Shown here piece by piece: positions 1-6,653 of a stretch of DNA of 9,069 nt. The stretch covers positions 1 to 9,069 of the forward strand of contig JAILPU010000024.1 in assembly GCA_024699395.1 (NCBI GenBank). Reading direction: 5' to 3'. Within the stretch, counting starts at the first letter, position 1. Every line of letters begins with the position of its first letter. The notes below the pieces were generated by a model, which was not told the origin of the DNA, did no database searches, and saw nothing but the letters and a program-made list of their open reading frames with translations. The position numbers and the translations under genes are program-made. This stretch comes from Lachnospiraceae bacterium (GTDB lineage Bacteria; Bacillota; Clostridia; Lachnospirales; Lachnospiraceae).

Positions 1-111
1 GGTTATATGAGGTCTCACTAATTTTGCCAACGGATCATATTTATCTCTAATCTCATCAATGATATCCATATTATTGAATTCTGGAAATATTATTATCGTT
101 CTTAAACTCAT
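1..111 (-). CDS. 2'-5' RNA ligase / 2H phosphoesterase family protein, N-terminal part only (gene runs off the left edge)
   Basis: Thirty-seven codons are visible, starting at the ATG whose complement lies at 109-111 and running off the window. The fragment begins MSLRTIIIFPEF and ends RPHIT. The 'P-H-I-T' at residues 34-37 matches the first H-x-T motif of the 2H phosphoesterase/LigT superfamily, which sits at about this distance from the N-terminus. Members of this family act on 2',5'- or cyclic phosphodiester linkages in RNA or nucleotides; the true substrate of this branch is usually unknown. A ribosome binding site (AAAGGA, 8 bases before the ATG) supports the start. The gene lies 27 bases after the stop of the rRNA methyltransferase gene on the same strand, so it is probably the last visible member of that operon. 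The second H-x-T motif lies outside the window, so the assignment rests on one motif and overall N-terminal resemblance. Confidence 0.72.
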   Translation of the reverse strand, partial: MSLRTIIIFPEFNNMDIIDEIRDKYDPLAKLVRPHIT

Positions 112-138
112 TTTCTAAATCCTTTCCATGAAACCCGC

Positions 139-1599
139 TTAAACTGGGGCTTTACGCGACAGCAAGCAAACCGTCTCCACATGCACGGTTTGTGGGAATT
201 GATCCACTCCCCTGACCTTTTTTATTTCATAGCCTCCGTCGCAAAGGATTCTTAAATCTCTTGCAAGAGATGCGGGATTGCAGCTGACATATACGATTCT
301 GTCGGGTTTCATTTGAAGCATGGTATCAAGACAGGCTTTGTCGCATCCTTTTCTGGGTGGATCCACCACTATTACATCTGGATTTTTGAACTTAGTTTCT
401 CCCATTTTTCCGTCGTAATATGCGGGAAGAATTTCTTCAGCCTTTCCCGTGTAGAAAACAGCATTTTTAATATTATTCCTCAAAGCATTTTTTTCGGCAT
501 CCTTTATGGCACGGTCCACGATTTCAACACCGCACACCCTCTTTGCCTTTCCTGCCATAAATAAAGAAATGGTACCTATGCCGCAATAGAGATCCCAAAC
601 CGTCTCCTTGCCGGTAAGTCCTGCATAATCAAGGGCCAGGCTGTAAAGCTTTTCTGTTTGAATGGGGTTGACCTGATAGAAAGATAAGGGGGATATTTCA
701 AATTCCAGCTCTTCCCCAGTTTTGGGAAATCCTTCCTTCTCCATATCTCTCACAGAAATGGTATCTTTAATGGTGTCTTTTCCCCAGATAGATACAATCG
801 TCTTACCCATTATCACGTTGTTCTTTTCTGTATTGATACTTGCCGATATGGAAGTCATTCCGGAAATCTGTGACAATCTCTCCACCAGTTTATCAATTCC
901 GGGAAGCAATTCTTTATCGCCGGCTTTAACTTTTTTATTGATAACAAAACATATCATTATCTCCTTTTTTGTAAAACCTTTTCTGATAAGGATATGTCTT
1001 AAAAGACCTTTTCCGGTCTCTTCATCGTAAACAGAGATATTTTCCTTTTTCACATGGTCCATTATTATCTCAAGGATTTCCTTATTCTCTTCGGGTCCGA
1101 GAATACAATCCGTGTTTTCGATAATTCTGTGACTGTGCCCGGCGTAAAATCCCGTTACCGCATTTTTGTCTTTGTTACGGCCCACCGGGTACTGCGCCTT
1201 ATTTCTGTATCTGTAAGGATCCTCCATTCCTATTATGGGATCCGTTTTTTCATCGATAAAATCCTTATCAAAACCGCCTATTCTCACAAGATCGGCTTTA
1301 ATCTTCTTTTCCTTAAACTCAAGCTGTTTGGCGTAATCCATGGTCTGGAGCATACAGCCCCCGCATTGAACGTGACAGGGACATTTCGCTTCCACACGAA
1401 ATAAAGAAGGTGATTCCACCTTCTCCACTTTCCCGTAACCATAGTTTTTTTTCAGCTTTATTATCTTTGCCGTCACCACATCACCGGGTATGGTATCTTT
1501 AATAAACAAGGCAAATCCGTCTACCTTGCCGATTCCCTCTCCGTCTGCGGTCACATCCTCAACAGTTACCCTGATAATATCATTTTTTTTAAATTCCAT
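139..1599 (-). CDS. rlmD: 23S rRNA (uracil-C5)-methyltransferase, RlmD/RlmCD (RumA) type
   Basis: This 486-residue cytoplasmic enzyme transfers a methyl group from S-adenosylmethionine to C5 of a uridine in 23S rRNA. An N-terminal TRAM-type RNA-binding domain covers about residues 1-62. Four cysteines fit the 4Fe-4S cluster of the RumA family: C73-x5-C79-x2-C82 (within CPCHVQCGGC) and C165. The C-terminal Rossmann methyltransferase domain shows FYQVN (307-311), the SAM loop DLYCGIG (336-342), DPPRKG (413-418), the catalytic cysteine in SCNP (C440) and the general-base glutamate in HVET (E475). Length and order are normal for the family. The frame extends three codons upstream to a TTG, but AAGGA at 1609-1613 is 9 bases from the ATG at 1597-1599 and only one base from the TTG, so the ATG is chosen. 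The Shine-Dalgarno overlaps the TAA stop of the upstream yhaM-like gene, implying coupled translation. Some Firmicute homologues (RlmCD) modify two sites (U747 and U1939), so exact specificity is uncertain. Confidence 0.93.
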   Translation of the reverse strand: MEFKKNDIIRVTVEDVTADGEGIGKVDGFALFIKDTIPGDVVTAKIIKLKKNYGYGKVEKVESPSLFRVEAKCPCHVQCGGCMLQTMDYAKQLEFKEKKIKADLVRIGGFDKDFIDEKTDPIIGMEDPYRYRNKAQYPVGRNKDKNAVTGFYAGHSHRIIENTDCILGPEENKEILEIIMDHVKKENISVYDEETGKGLLRHILIRKGFTKKEIMICFVINKKVKAGDKELLPGIDKLVERLSQISGMTSISASINTEKNNVIMGKTIVSIWGKDTIKDTISVRDMEKEGFPKTGEELEFEISPLSFYQVNPIQTEKLYSLALDYAGLTGKETVWDLYCGIGTISLFMAGKAKRVCGVEIVDRAIKDAEKNALRNNIKNAVFYTGKAEEILPAYYDGKMGETKFKNPDVIVVDPPRKGCDKACLDTMLQMKPDRIVYVSCNPASLARDLRILCDGGYEIKKVRGVDQFPQTVHVETVCLLSRKAPV

Positions 1600-1608
1600 T
1601 GCACCCAA

Positions 1609-1613
1609 TCCTT
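1609..1613 (-). promoter_or_regulatory. Ribosome binding site that decides the methyltransferase start
   Basis: On the minus strand AAGGA lies 9 bases upstream of ATG (1597-1599) and overlaps the TAA stop of the preceding gene at 1612-1614. The alternative TTG at 1606-1608 would be only one base from it, so the ATG is the likely start. Confidence 0.75.
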
Positions 1614-2559
1614 AATTATCCGTCTTCGTAGCCCTTACATTTGATTCAAACAATCTGTTGTATCCCAGCCAGTCGGTCTGATTATTGCTGTTTGCCAAAA
1701 GCTCCTTGAAAGTTTCCAGCTTTGCATCGGTATCATCCGCATAATTTAAAGCCACCGCTTCTATAAGTGCCGGCACCTTGGGGGAACCGAATTCCAGCTT
1801 ACCGTGGTGAGCCAGTATACAGTGCTCAAGCTGTGTAAGGAGAATATGGGGAAAACCTTCTATCTTGGAAGCCACCTCCGCAATCATCTGTGTTCCCATT
1901 ACTATATGACCAAGAAGCTGCCCCTCATCGGTATATTCATTTTCCGGAAAAGCCGAAAGCTCCTTAATCTTTCCTATGTCATGGCACATTGCGGCACAAA
2001 GCAAAAGATCCCTGTTCAAAACAGGATATGACTTACAGTAGTAATCGCAAAGCTTCGTCACACTTAAGGTATGCTCCAAAAGCCCTCCTATAAAGCCGTG
2101 ATGCACGCTCTTTGCCGCTGAGGACATGGAGAACTTCTTTTTGAAAGAATCGTTTTTAAAAATCTTTTCCAGCAATTCTTTGTAATACTTATTTTCTATA
2201 CTTTCCACCAGACCAAGAAGCTCACTGTACATCTCATCTATATTCTTCTCACTGACAGGCATGTAATCGGCTGTGTTATATTCCGTGGGGTCGCATACTC
2301 TTATCCTTTTTATGCTTGCCTGAAGCTGACCCTGATAATTGTTCACCTCTCCGCATACTTCTATAAAATCATGGGAGTCGTATTCTCCTATTCCCATAGA
2401 ATTGGGTTCCCATACCTTCGCGTCCAGGGTTCCGGTTTTATCCTGAAGTATTACCGCATCATAGGGCTTTCCGTTTTTCGTAACGGCCTGTGTCTTATGT
2501 TTGCAAAAATATATATCGTTAAGCTTATCGCCTTCCTTGATATCCTTAATAAATCTCAC
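1612..2559 (-). CDS. yhaM: YhaM-like 3'-5' exoribonuclease (OB-fold plus HD domain)
   Basis: This 315-residue protein matches the length and architecture of Firmicute YhaM, a metal-dependent 3'-5' exonuclease that trims single-stranded RNA (and DNA) ends in the cytoplasm. An N-terminal OB-fold spans about residues 10-90 and should bind nucleic acid; it contains the ILQDKTG and VCGEV strands typical of this fold. The HD phosphohydrolase domain follows from about 145, with metal-binding candidates H163 (GLLEHT), H193-D194 (CHDIGK), H218 (LGHIV), H251-H252 (ILAHHGK) and D275-D276. All the expected HD residues are present, so it should be active. The start is GTG (2557-2559), supported by GAGGA six bases upstream; no nearer ATG in frame is better placed. 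It lies 207 bases downstream of the HtrA-like gene and its stop overlaps the ribosome binding site of the rRNA methyltransferase gene. Confidence 0.9.
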   Translation of the reverse strand: MRFIKDIKEGDKLNDIYFCKHKTQAVTKNGKPYDAVILQDKTGTLDAKVWEPNSMGIGEYDSHDFIEVCGEVNNYQGQLQASIKRIRVCDPTEYNTADYMPVSEKNIDEMYSELLGLVESIENKYYKELLEKIFKNDSFKKKFSMSSAAKSVHHGFIGGLLEHTLSVTKLCDYYCKSYPVLNRDLLLCAAMCHDIGKIKELSAFPENEYTDEGQLLGHIVMGTQMIAEVASKIEGFPHILLTQLEHCILAHHGKLEFGSPKVPALIEAVALNYADDTDAKLETFKELLANSNNQTDWLGYNRLFESNVRATKTDN

Positions 2560-2766
2560 AACAAATCCTCTTTTCCTTTTCTATTATTGTATCCCGATGC
2601 AAAATCTTTATAACTCAGACAATAATTTTTTCTACTTTTTTCTTATTTATTCATTCTCTGTCTCTGTTTTTTGACAACCTCTTCAACACGTTTATGAATC
2701 CGCCCGGTTTTCAATAAACAGCATACAACTCTTTCGTATCTGCAGAATTTCTTCACCGCTAACGGT
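2560..2766 (-). other. Intergenic stretch inside the minus-strand operon
   Basis: These 207 bases separate the HtrA-like gene from the yhaM-like gene. I see no GC-rich hairpin with a U-tract, so transcription probably reads through. The part nearest yhaM is purine-rich and A/T-rich. A TACAAT hexamer on the minus strand (2586-2591) resembles a -10 box, but no convincing -35 box lies 16-18 bases before it, so I do not call a promoter. The part nearest the HtrA-like gene holds a small open frame described separately. Confidence 0.6.
2643..2756 (-). CDS. Possible 37-residue basic microprotein (speculative)
   Basis: A GTG-initiated frame of 37 codons runs from 2756 to a TAA at 2643-2645. It begins MKKFCRYERVVCC if GTG is read as Met, and ends in a Lys/Arg-rich stretch (VEEVVKKQRQRMNK) that would suit an amphipathic helix. 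Three cysteines lie in the first half. It starts 10 bases after the stop codon of the HtrA-like gene, a distance that would allow re-initiation. The only good Shine-Dalgarno, AGGAGG at 2775-2780 inside the end of the upstream gene, is 18 bases from the GTG, which is too far for ordinary initiation. I do not recognise a family. In favour: protein-like composition and tight spacing in a gap otherwise empty. Against: GTG start, poor ribosome binding site and short length, which chance could produce. Confidence 0.33.
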   Translation of the reverse strand: MKKFCRYERVVCCLLKTGRIHKRVEEVVKKQRQRMNK

Positions 2767-4101
2767 TTATTCCGCCTCCTGGAGAGTTATCTTGAAAGTC
2801 ATCTCCTTATAGGCATCCTGAAACTGTCTCTTTATCACCACGCTGATTTCATTTCCCGGGTCGTGATCGTTCAACACATTCATGTACTCGTTAAATGAGT
2901 TTATCTGTGTCTTGTCTATTTCTATTATGATATCTCCCTTTTGGATTCCTGCTAACATCGCGGGAGAATCCATTTTGAGATCCGTCACAAAGGCACCCAT
3001 GGGAACGCCCTCGAACTGGGCTGTTTTGGACACATCCATTCCGATTATGCCAAGGTACGCCGATTTTTTATTGTTGGCAAGCTTCTCTATCTTTTTCTTA
3101 AGATCGCTTATTCCGTAGGCACAGACAATATTTTTAAGATCCGGGTCCGTATTCTGTGTAAGGATTCCCACCACATATCCCGAAAGATCAAACAAAAATC
3201 CGTGGCAGTTCCTGCTTCCCACCATATCGGTCTGAATCAGCTTATAGGATGTATCGGCCCCCACACTTGTCTTACCGATGGCACATATGATGCCGTATTC
3301 CACCGATTTGTTTTCACCAAGAGGAGAACCCACCGCCATTACAGGGGCGGAAACATAGCAGTTAAAATTGGAATTGCCCAGATTGGCTATCTTGACATTT
3401 TTCAATACCGACTCTTCAACATCACCCAGATTAACCGCATATACCGCAAGACCTGTATTGCCGTCCTTTTCAACCATGGTAAGGCTGCACATAGCTTTGT
3501 TTCCGAAATCCACCACAAGTTCCTCCGAATCCTTTATGGGGTTATCGTCCGCAAGAATAAGTAACTGCTTTGTATTGTTGGCTATTACAAGTCCCGATGT
3601 GCTGTACTGCTTTTGAGTTATATTGTCAAACCAGTCCACCTTATTGCTGTAACCGTTGATGGTCACAACGCTTTTTTCCACCTCATTGTAATAATCCGAG
3701 AGGGACTTATACATGTTGCCGTAATCATTTTTGGAAATGGAAACCTGAGAAAGTATGTCGGCTATCTGTTCATTGGAAAGAATGGTCTCATCCTTTTTTT
3801 CCTGAACCTGCTCCTGAACTATCTTCTCCGCAATTTCCTTCTCTATCTGTATATTATCGGAAAGCATTTCCTCAGGGGATTTTTCCTCATCATCCTGGGG
3901 AAACAGTACCACCTTTTTCTGGTTGTCCGGATAAAGCCACTTTGACAATACCGGCTGTAAAAGCATAAAAGTAAAGCATGCGATAAGACCGAACAATACC
4001 GCAAGAGACGCTGTCACAATAGTCCTCTTTAACAGTTTTTTCCTGTTAATGGGGCGGTCTTTAATTTTTTCTATCATAAAATCTTTATTGTCTTCAGCCA
4101 T
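2767..4101 (-). CDS. Membrane-anchored HtrA/DegP-like protein with PDZ domain; catalytic residues apparently lost (pseudoprotease)
   Basis: A 444-residue protein. A basic N-terminal cytoplasmic tail (residues 1-26, RKKLLKR) precedes one membrane segment at about 27-49, so the rest should lie outside the membrane. A Glu/Lys/Gln-rich, probably helical stalk covers about 70-120. A trypsin-like S1C (HtrA) fold follows at about 135-335, recognisable by VMAVGSPLG (254-262), LIQTD (288-292) and GYVVGI (308-313). A PDZ domain (about 345-440, YLGI... SPAMLAGIQKGDIIIEI) ends the protein. Aligned by eye to the HtrA motifs TNNHV, TDLAV and GNSGGP, the catalytic His, Asp and Ser correspond to N187, G217 and C299, so it is probably not a classical serine protease; a binding or sensing role is inference. 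The frame extends six codons upstream to TTG, but that segment is the Shine-Dalgarno itself, so the ATG at 4099-4101 is the start. It is the first gene of the leftward operon. Confidence 0.85.
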   Translation of the reverse strand: MAEDNKDFMIEKIKDRPINRKKLLKRTIVTASLAVLFGLIACFTFMLLQPVLSKWLYPDNQKKVVLFPQDDEEKSPEEMLSDNIQIEKEIAEKIVQEQVQEKKDETILSNEQIADILSQVSISKNDYGNMYKSLSDYYNEVEKSVVTINGYSNKVDWFDNITQKQYSTSGLVIANNTKQLLILADDNPIKDSEELVVDFGNKAMCSLTMVEKDGNTGLAVYAVNLGDVEESVLKNVKIANLGNSNFNCYVSAPVMAVGSPLGENKSVEYGIICAIGKTSVGADTSYKLIQTDMVGSRNCHGFLFDLSGYVVGILTQNTDPDLKNIVCAYGISDLKKKIEKLANNKKSAYLGIIGMDVSKTAQFEGVPMGAFVTDLKMDSPAMLAGIQKGDIIIEIDKTQINSFNEYMNVLNDHDPGNEISVVIKRQFQDAYKEMTFKITLQEAE

Positions 4102-4104
4102 TTT

Positions 4105-4112
4105 CTCCTCCC
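4105..4112 (-). promoter_or_regulatory. Ribosome binding site of the HtrA-like gene
   Basis: GGGAGGAG on the minus strand ends three bases before ATG (4099-4101), with the GGAGG core 5 bases from it. It is a near-perfect Shine-Dalgarno and rules out the upstream TTG at 4117-4119, because it would otherwise lie inside the coding sequence. Confidence 0.85.
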
Positions 4113-4127
4113 GACTCAATCATCATA

Positions 4128-4157
4128 ATTCTAATATTTGTAATGCCCTATTGTCAA
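4128..4157 (-). promoter_or_regulatory. Sigma-A-type promoter for the leftward operon
   Basis: On the minus strand TTGACA (complement of 4152-4157, perfect -35) is followed after 18 bases by TAGAAT (complement of 4128-4133, five of six matches to the -10 consensus). Transcription would begin near 4121, giving a leader of about 20 bases before the ATG of the HtrA-like gene. Confidence 0.75.
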
Positions 4158-4179
4158 TCTCGCAGAAACAAGGGAATTA

Positions 4180-4208
4180 TTGAAAAAATACGGCAAAAAC
4201 CCTATAAT
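4180..4208 (+). promoter_or_regulatory. Sigma-A-type promoter for mutS2 and the two-component genes
   Basis: TTGAAA (4180-4185) and TATAAT (4203-4208) are separated by exactly 17 bases. Start of transcription would fall near 4214-4216, about 30 bases before the mutS2 ATG. Its -35 box lies 22 bases from the -35 box of the divergent promoter, so the two polymerases bind back to back. Confidence 0.82.
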
Positions 4209-4232
4209 TAATGAAGTAATTGTTTCACTTTG

Positions 4233-4238
4233 GAAAGG
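4233..4238 (+). promoter_or_regulatory. Ribosome binding site that decides the mutS2 start
   Basis: GAAAGG lies 6 bases before ATG (4245-4247). The upstream in-frame TTG at 4230-4232 precedes this site and has no Shine-Dalgarno of its own, so translation should begin at the ATG. Confidence 0.7.
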
Positions 4239-4244
4239 CAACAA

Positions 4245-6629
4245 ATGAACGAAAAAGTTTTAAAAACACTTGAATATGATAAAGTGATTGCTCTCCTTAC
4301 AAGTAAGGCAGACTCTGCACCGGGTAAAACAAAGTGCGAGACCCTTTATCCCATGACGGATCTCTACGAAATAGAAAAAGCCCAGCTTGAAACCAATGAC
4401 TCCGTTAACAGGATTCTTAAAAAGGGAAGCATTTCCTTCGGAGACAACAAGGATCTTTCATATATCATAAAATCCCTTGAGATAGACAGCATTCTTTCAA
4501 TGAAAGAGCTTTTGAACATCAGATTGTTTCTTGAAAATGTGGGAAGGATCAAGAATTACGGTGAAAAAGACAAAGAGTCGGATCCCGATGACTCCCTCAC
4601 CGAATACTTTTATTTTCTTAACCCCATTACCACTCTTTCCAAGGAAATCGGCCGATGCATTATTTCAGAGGATGAAATGGCAGACGACGCAAGCCCCGCC
4701 TTAAAAGATATTCGAAGAAGTCAAAGACTAAACAATGAAAAAATAAAAAGCCAGCTCAACAACATGGTTAACGGAAGCCTTCGCACCTATCTTCAGGAAC
4801 CTGTTGTAACCATGCGCAATAACAGATACTGTATTCCCGTTAAATCCGAATACAAAAAAAATGTTAACGGCATGGTTCACGATCAGTCCCAAACCGGCTC
4901 TACCTTCTTTATCGAGCCCGCTGCCGTAGTGGAGCTTAACAACAAACTAAAAGAGCTTGAACTGGCTGAACAGGATGAGATTAAAAATATACTTTCGGGT
5001 CTCTCCAAAAGCTGCGCTCTTCATACAACCGAGCTTTCGGACAACCAGAAATTCATGTCATTACTTGATTTTATCTTTGCAAAAGGAAAGCTTGCCCTTG
5101 ACTTAAACGCCACAAAGCCCGTATTTAACGAGGAAAAAATAATAAACATTAATAAGGGTCGCCACCCTCTTATAGATAAGAAAAAGGTGGTTCCCATTTC
5201 CTTCCATATAGGTAAGTATTTCGACCTTTTGGTAGTTACCGGTCCCAATACGGGAGGTAAAACCGTAACTCTCAAAACTGTGGGACTTCTTACACTTATG
5301 GGACAGGCGGGACTTCATATCCCGGCCTCGGACAGATCACAGCTTTCCGTATTTACCGAAGTTTTTGCCGATATAGGTGATGAGCAGAGTATTGAGCAGA
5401 GTCTCTCCACATTTTCATCCCATATGAAACAGATAGTTTATATCTTGGAGCATGCCGATGAAAATTCCCTCTGCCTCTTCGATGAACTTGGGGCAGGAAC
5501 GGACCCCACCGAGGGAGCGGCTTTGGCCATATCCATATTAAGTCATCTTCACCACAAAAAGATAACTACCCTGGCCACAACCCACTACAGTGAACTTAAG
5601 GTTTATGCCCTTTCCACAAAGGGAGTTGAAAACGCCTGCTGTGAATTTGACGTGGAAACTCTAAGACCCACCTATAAGCTCCTTATAGGTATCCCGGGTA
5701 AGAGTAATGCCTTTGCCATCTCCGAAAAACTGGGACTTGGCAGTGACATTATAAATAACGCCAAAGACCAGATATCCGTTACCGAGCAGAGCTTTGAAGA
5801 TGTAATTGCCGAACTTAACAAGACAAGGATTGAGCTTGATAAAGAGCGAAGCGAGATAGAATCTCTTAAAAACGAAGCCAGAAAGTATCAGAACGAATGG
5901 AAGAAAAAATACGACAAGATTGAAGCTTCCAAGACAAAGATTTTAGAGCAGGCCAACGAAAAGGCAAGAGATATCCTTCTTGAAGCCAAGGAGATAGCCG
6001 ACTCCACAATCTCCGATTTCAATAAGGCCCAAATTGCTTCTTCGGATATAAAAGATCTTGAAAAGAAACGTAAAAATGTGAGAGAGAAGATTAACGAAAA
6101 GAACAAATCTCTTTCAGTTAATAAAGATTTGGGTTCAAAATCACATACCCAAATCGATCCCAAAAAGCTTCAAAAGGGTGACATGGTAAAAATTATTTCC
6201 ATGGGACTTACAGGAACTTTAACCTCACTTCCGGATCAAAAGGGCAATATCTTCGTCCAGTGCGGTATAATGAGAACACAGGCAAATTTACGAGACATCG
6301 TTCTTGTGGACGAACCCCAAAACTCATATGCCCCAAAGAAAGGAATCTCAAGAACCGGAAGCATCAATCTCTCCAAAACCATGAATATTTCAGGTGAACT
6401 TAATCTCGTGGGTAAAACCGTGGACGAAGCCCTTAATATTCTGGATAAATATATTGATGATGCCTATATGGCTCATTTCCCTTCAGTGAGAATAGTTCAC
6501 GGAAAAGGAACCGGTGCACTTAGAAGCGCTGTTCATTCATATCTTAAAAAACAGCGTGTGGTTAAGGAGTTCCGTCTTGGTGAATACGGCGAAGGGGATG
6601 CCGGTGTCACCATTGTTGTTTTTAAATGA
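4245..6629 (+). CDS. mutS2: MutS2 (MutS-family ATPase with C-terminal Smr domain)
   Basis: A 794-residue protein, close to the usual MutS2 length. It lacks the MutS mismatch-recognition domain and opens directly with the core/lever region (about 1-300). The ATPase domain has Walker A GPNTGGKT (333-340), the EQSLSTFSSHM signature, Walker B with D413-E414 (LFDELGAGTDPTEG) and the H-loop TTHYS (H447). A charged coiled coil covers about 515-625, a KOW/SH3-like module about 640-690 (KGDMVKI, GLTGTL), and an Smr domain about 717-794 with HGKGTG at 752-757. The first Smr motif reads LNLV (719-722) where many nuclease-active Smr domains have LDLR. Family knowledge: MutS2 dimers recognise collided ribosomes and split them, and MutS2 has also been linked to suppression of homologous recombination. 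All ATPase residues look intact. The gene has its own strong promoter and lies 24 bases before the response regulator gene. Confidence 0.96.
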   Translation: MNEKVLKTLEYDKVIALLTSKADSAPGKTKCETLYPMTDLYEIEKAQLETNDSVNRILKKGSISFGDNKDLSYIIKSLEIDSILSMKELLNIRLFLENVGRIKNYGEKDKESDPDDSLTEYFYFLNPITTLSKEIGRCIISEDEMADDASPALKDIRRSQRLNNEKIKSQLNNMVNGSLRTYLQEPVVTMRNNRYCIPVKSEYKKNVNGMVHDQSQTGSTFFIEPAAVVELNNKLKELELAEQDEIKNILSGLSKSCALHTTELSDNQKFMSLLDFIFAKGKLALDLNATKPVFNEEKIININKGRHPLIDKKKVVPISFHIGKYFDLLVVTGPNTGGKTVTLKTVGLLTLMGQAGLHIPASDRSQLSVFTEVFADIGDEQSIEQSLSTFSSHMKQIVYILEHADENSLCLFDELGAGTDPTEGAALAISILSHLHHKKITTLATTHYSELKVYALSTKGVENACCEFDVETLRPTYKLLIGIPGKSNAFAISEKLGLGSDIINNAKDQISVTEQSFEDVIAELNKTRIELDKERSEIESLKNEARKYQNEWKKKYDKIEASKTKILEQANEKARDILLEAKEIADSTISDFNKAQIASSDIKDLEKKRKNVREKINEKNKSLSVNKDLGSKSHTQIDPKKLQKGDMVKIISMGLTGTLTSLPDQKGNIFVQCGIMRTQANLRDIVLVDEPQNSYAPKKGISRTGSINLSKTMNISGELNLVGKTVDEALNILDKYIDDAYMAHFPSVRIVHGKGTGALRSAVHSYLKKQRVVKEFRLGEYGEGDAGVTIVVFK

Positions 6630-6653
6630 TAATTATTATGAGGAGAATCATTT

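Noticed and set aside
313..1404. Several plus-strand reading frames of 80-116 codons
   Set aside because: They are antisense to the methyltransferase gene, which has every expected motif; these frames show no domain and no ribosome binding sites.
2586..2591. TACAAT as a -10 box for a separate yhaM promoter
   Set aside because: No acceptable -35 hexamer lies 16-18 bases upstream on the minus strand and there is no extended -10 TG.
3202..3945. Plus-strand frames of 110-120 codons opposite the HtrA-like gene
   Set aside because: The minus-strand frame has a membrane anchor, HtrA motifs and a PDZ domain with strong promoter and Shine-Dalgarno, so the opposite frames are shadows.
3600..4101. HtrA-like gene as a decaying pseudogene
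   Set aside because: The frame is intact over 444 codons with well-kept membrane anchor and PDZ domain and strong expression signals, so loss of catalysis looks selected or tolerated rather than due to gene decay.
4146..4174. Imperfect dyad CCCTATTGT ... ACAAGGG between the divergent promoters as an operator
   Set aside because: The arms need a two-base bulge to match and overlap the -35 box on one side only; this could easily arise by chance.
5384..5402. Direct repeat GAGCAGAGT within mutS2
   Set aside because: It encodes the conserved E-Q-S-(I)-E-Q-S signature of MutS-family ATPases, so protein conservation explains it.
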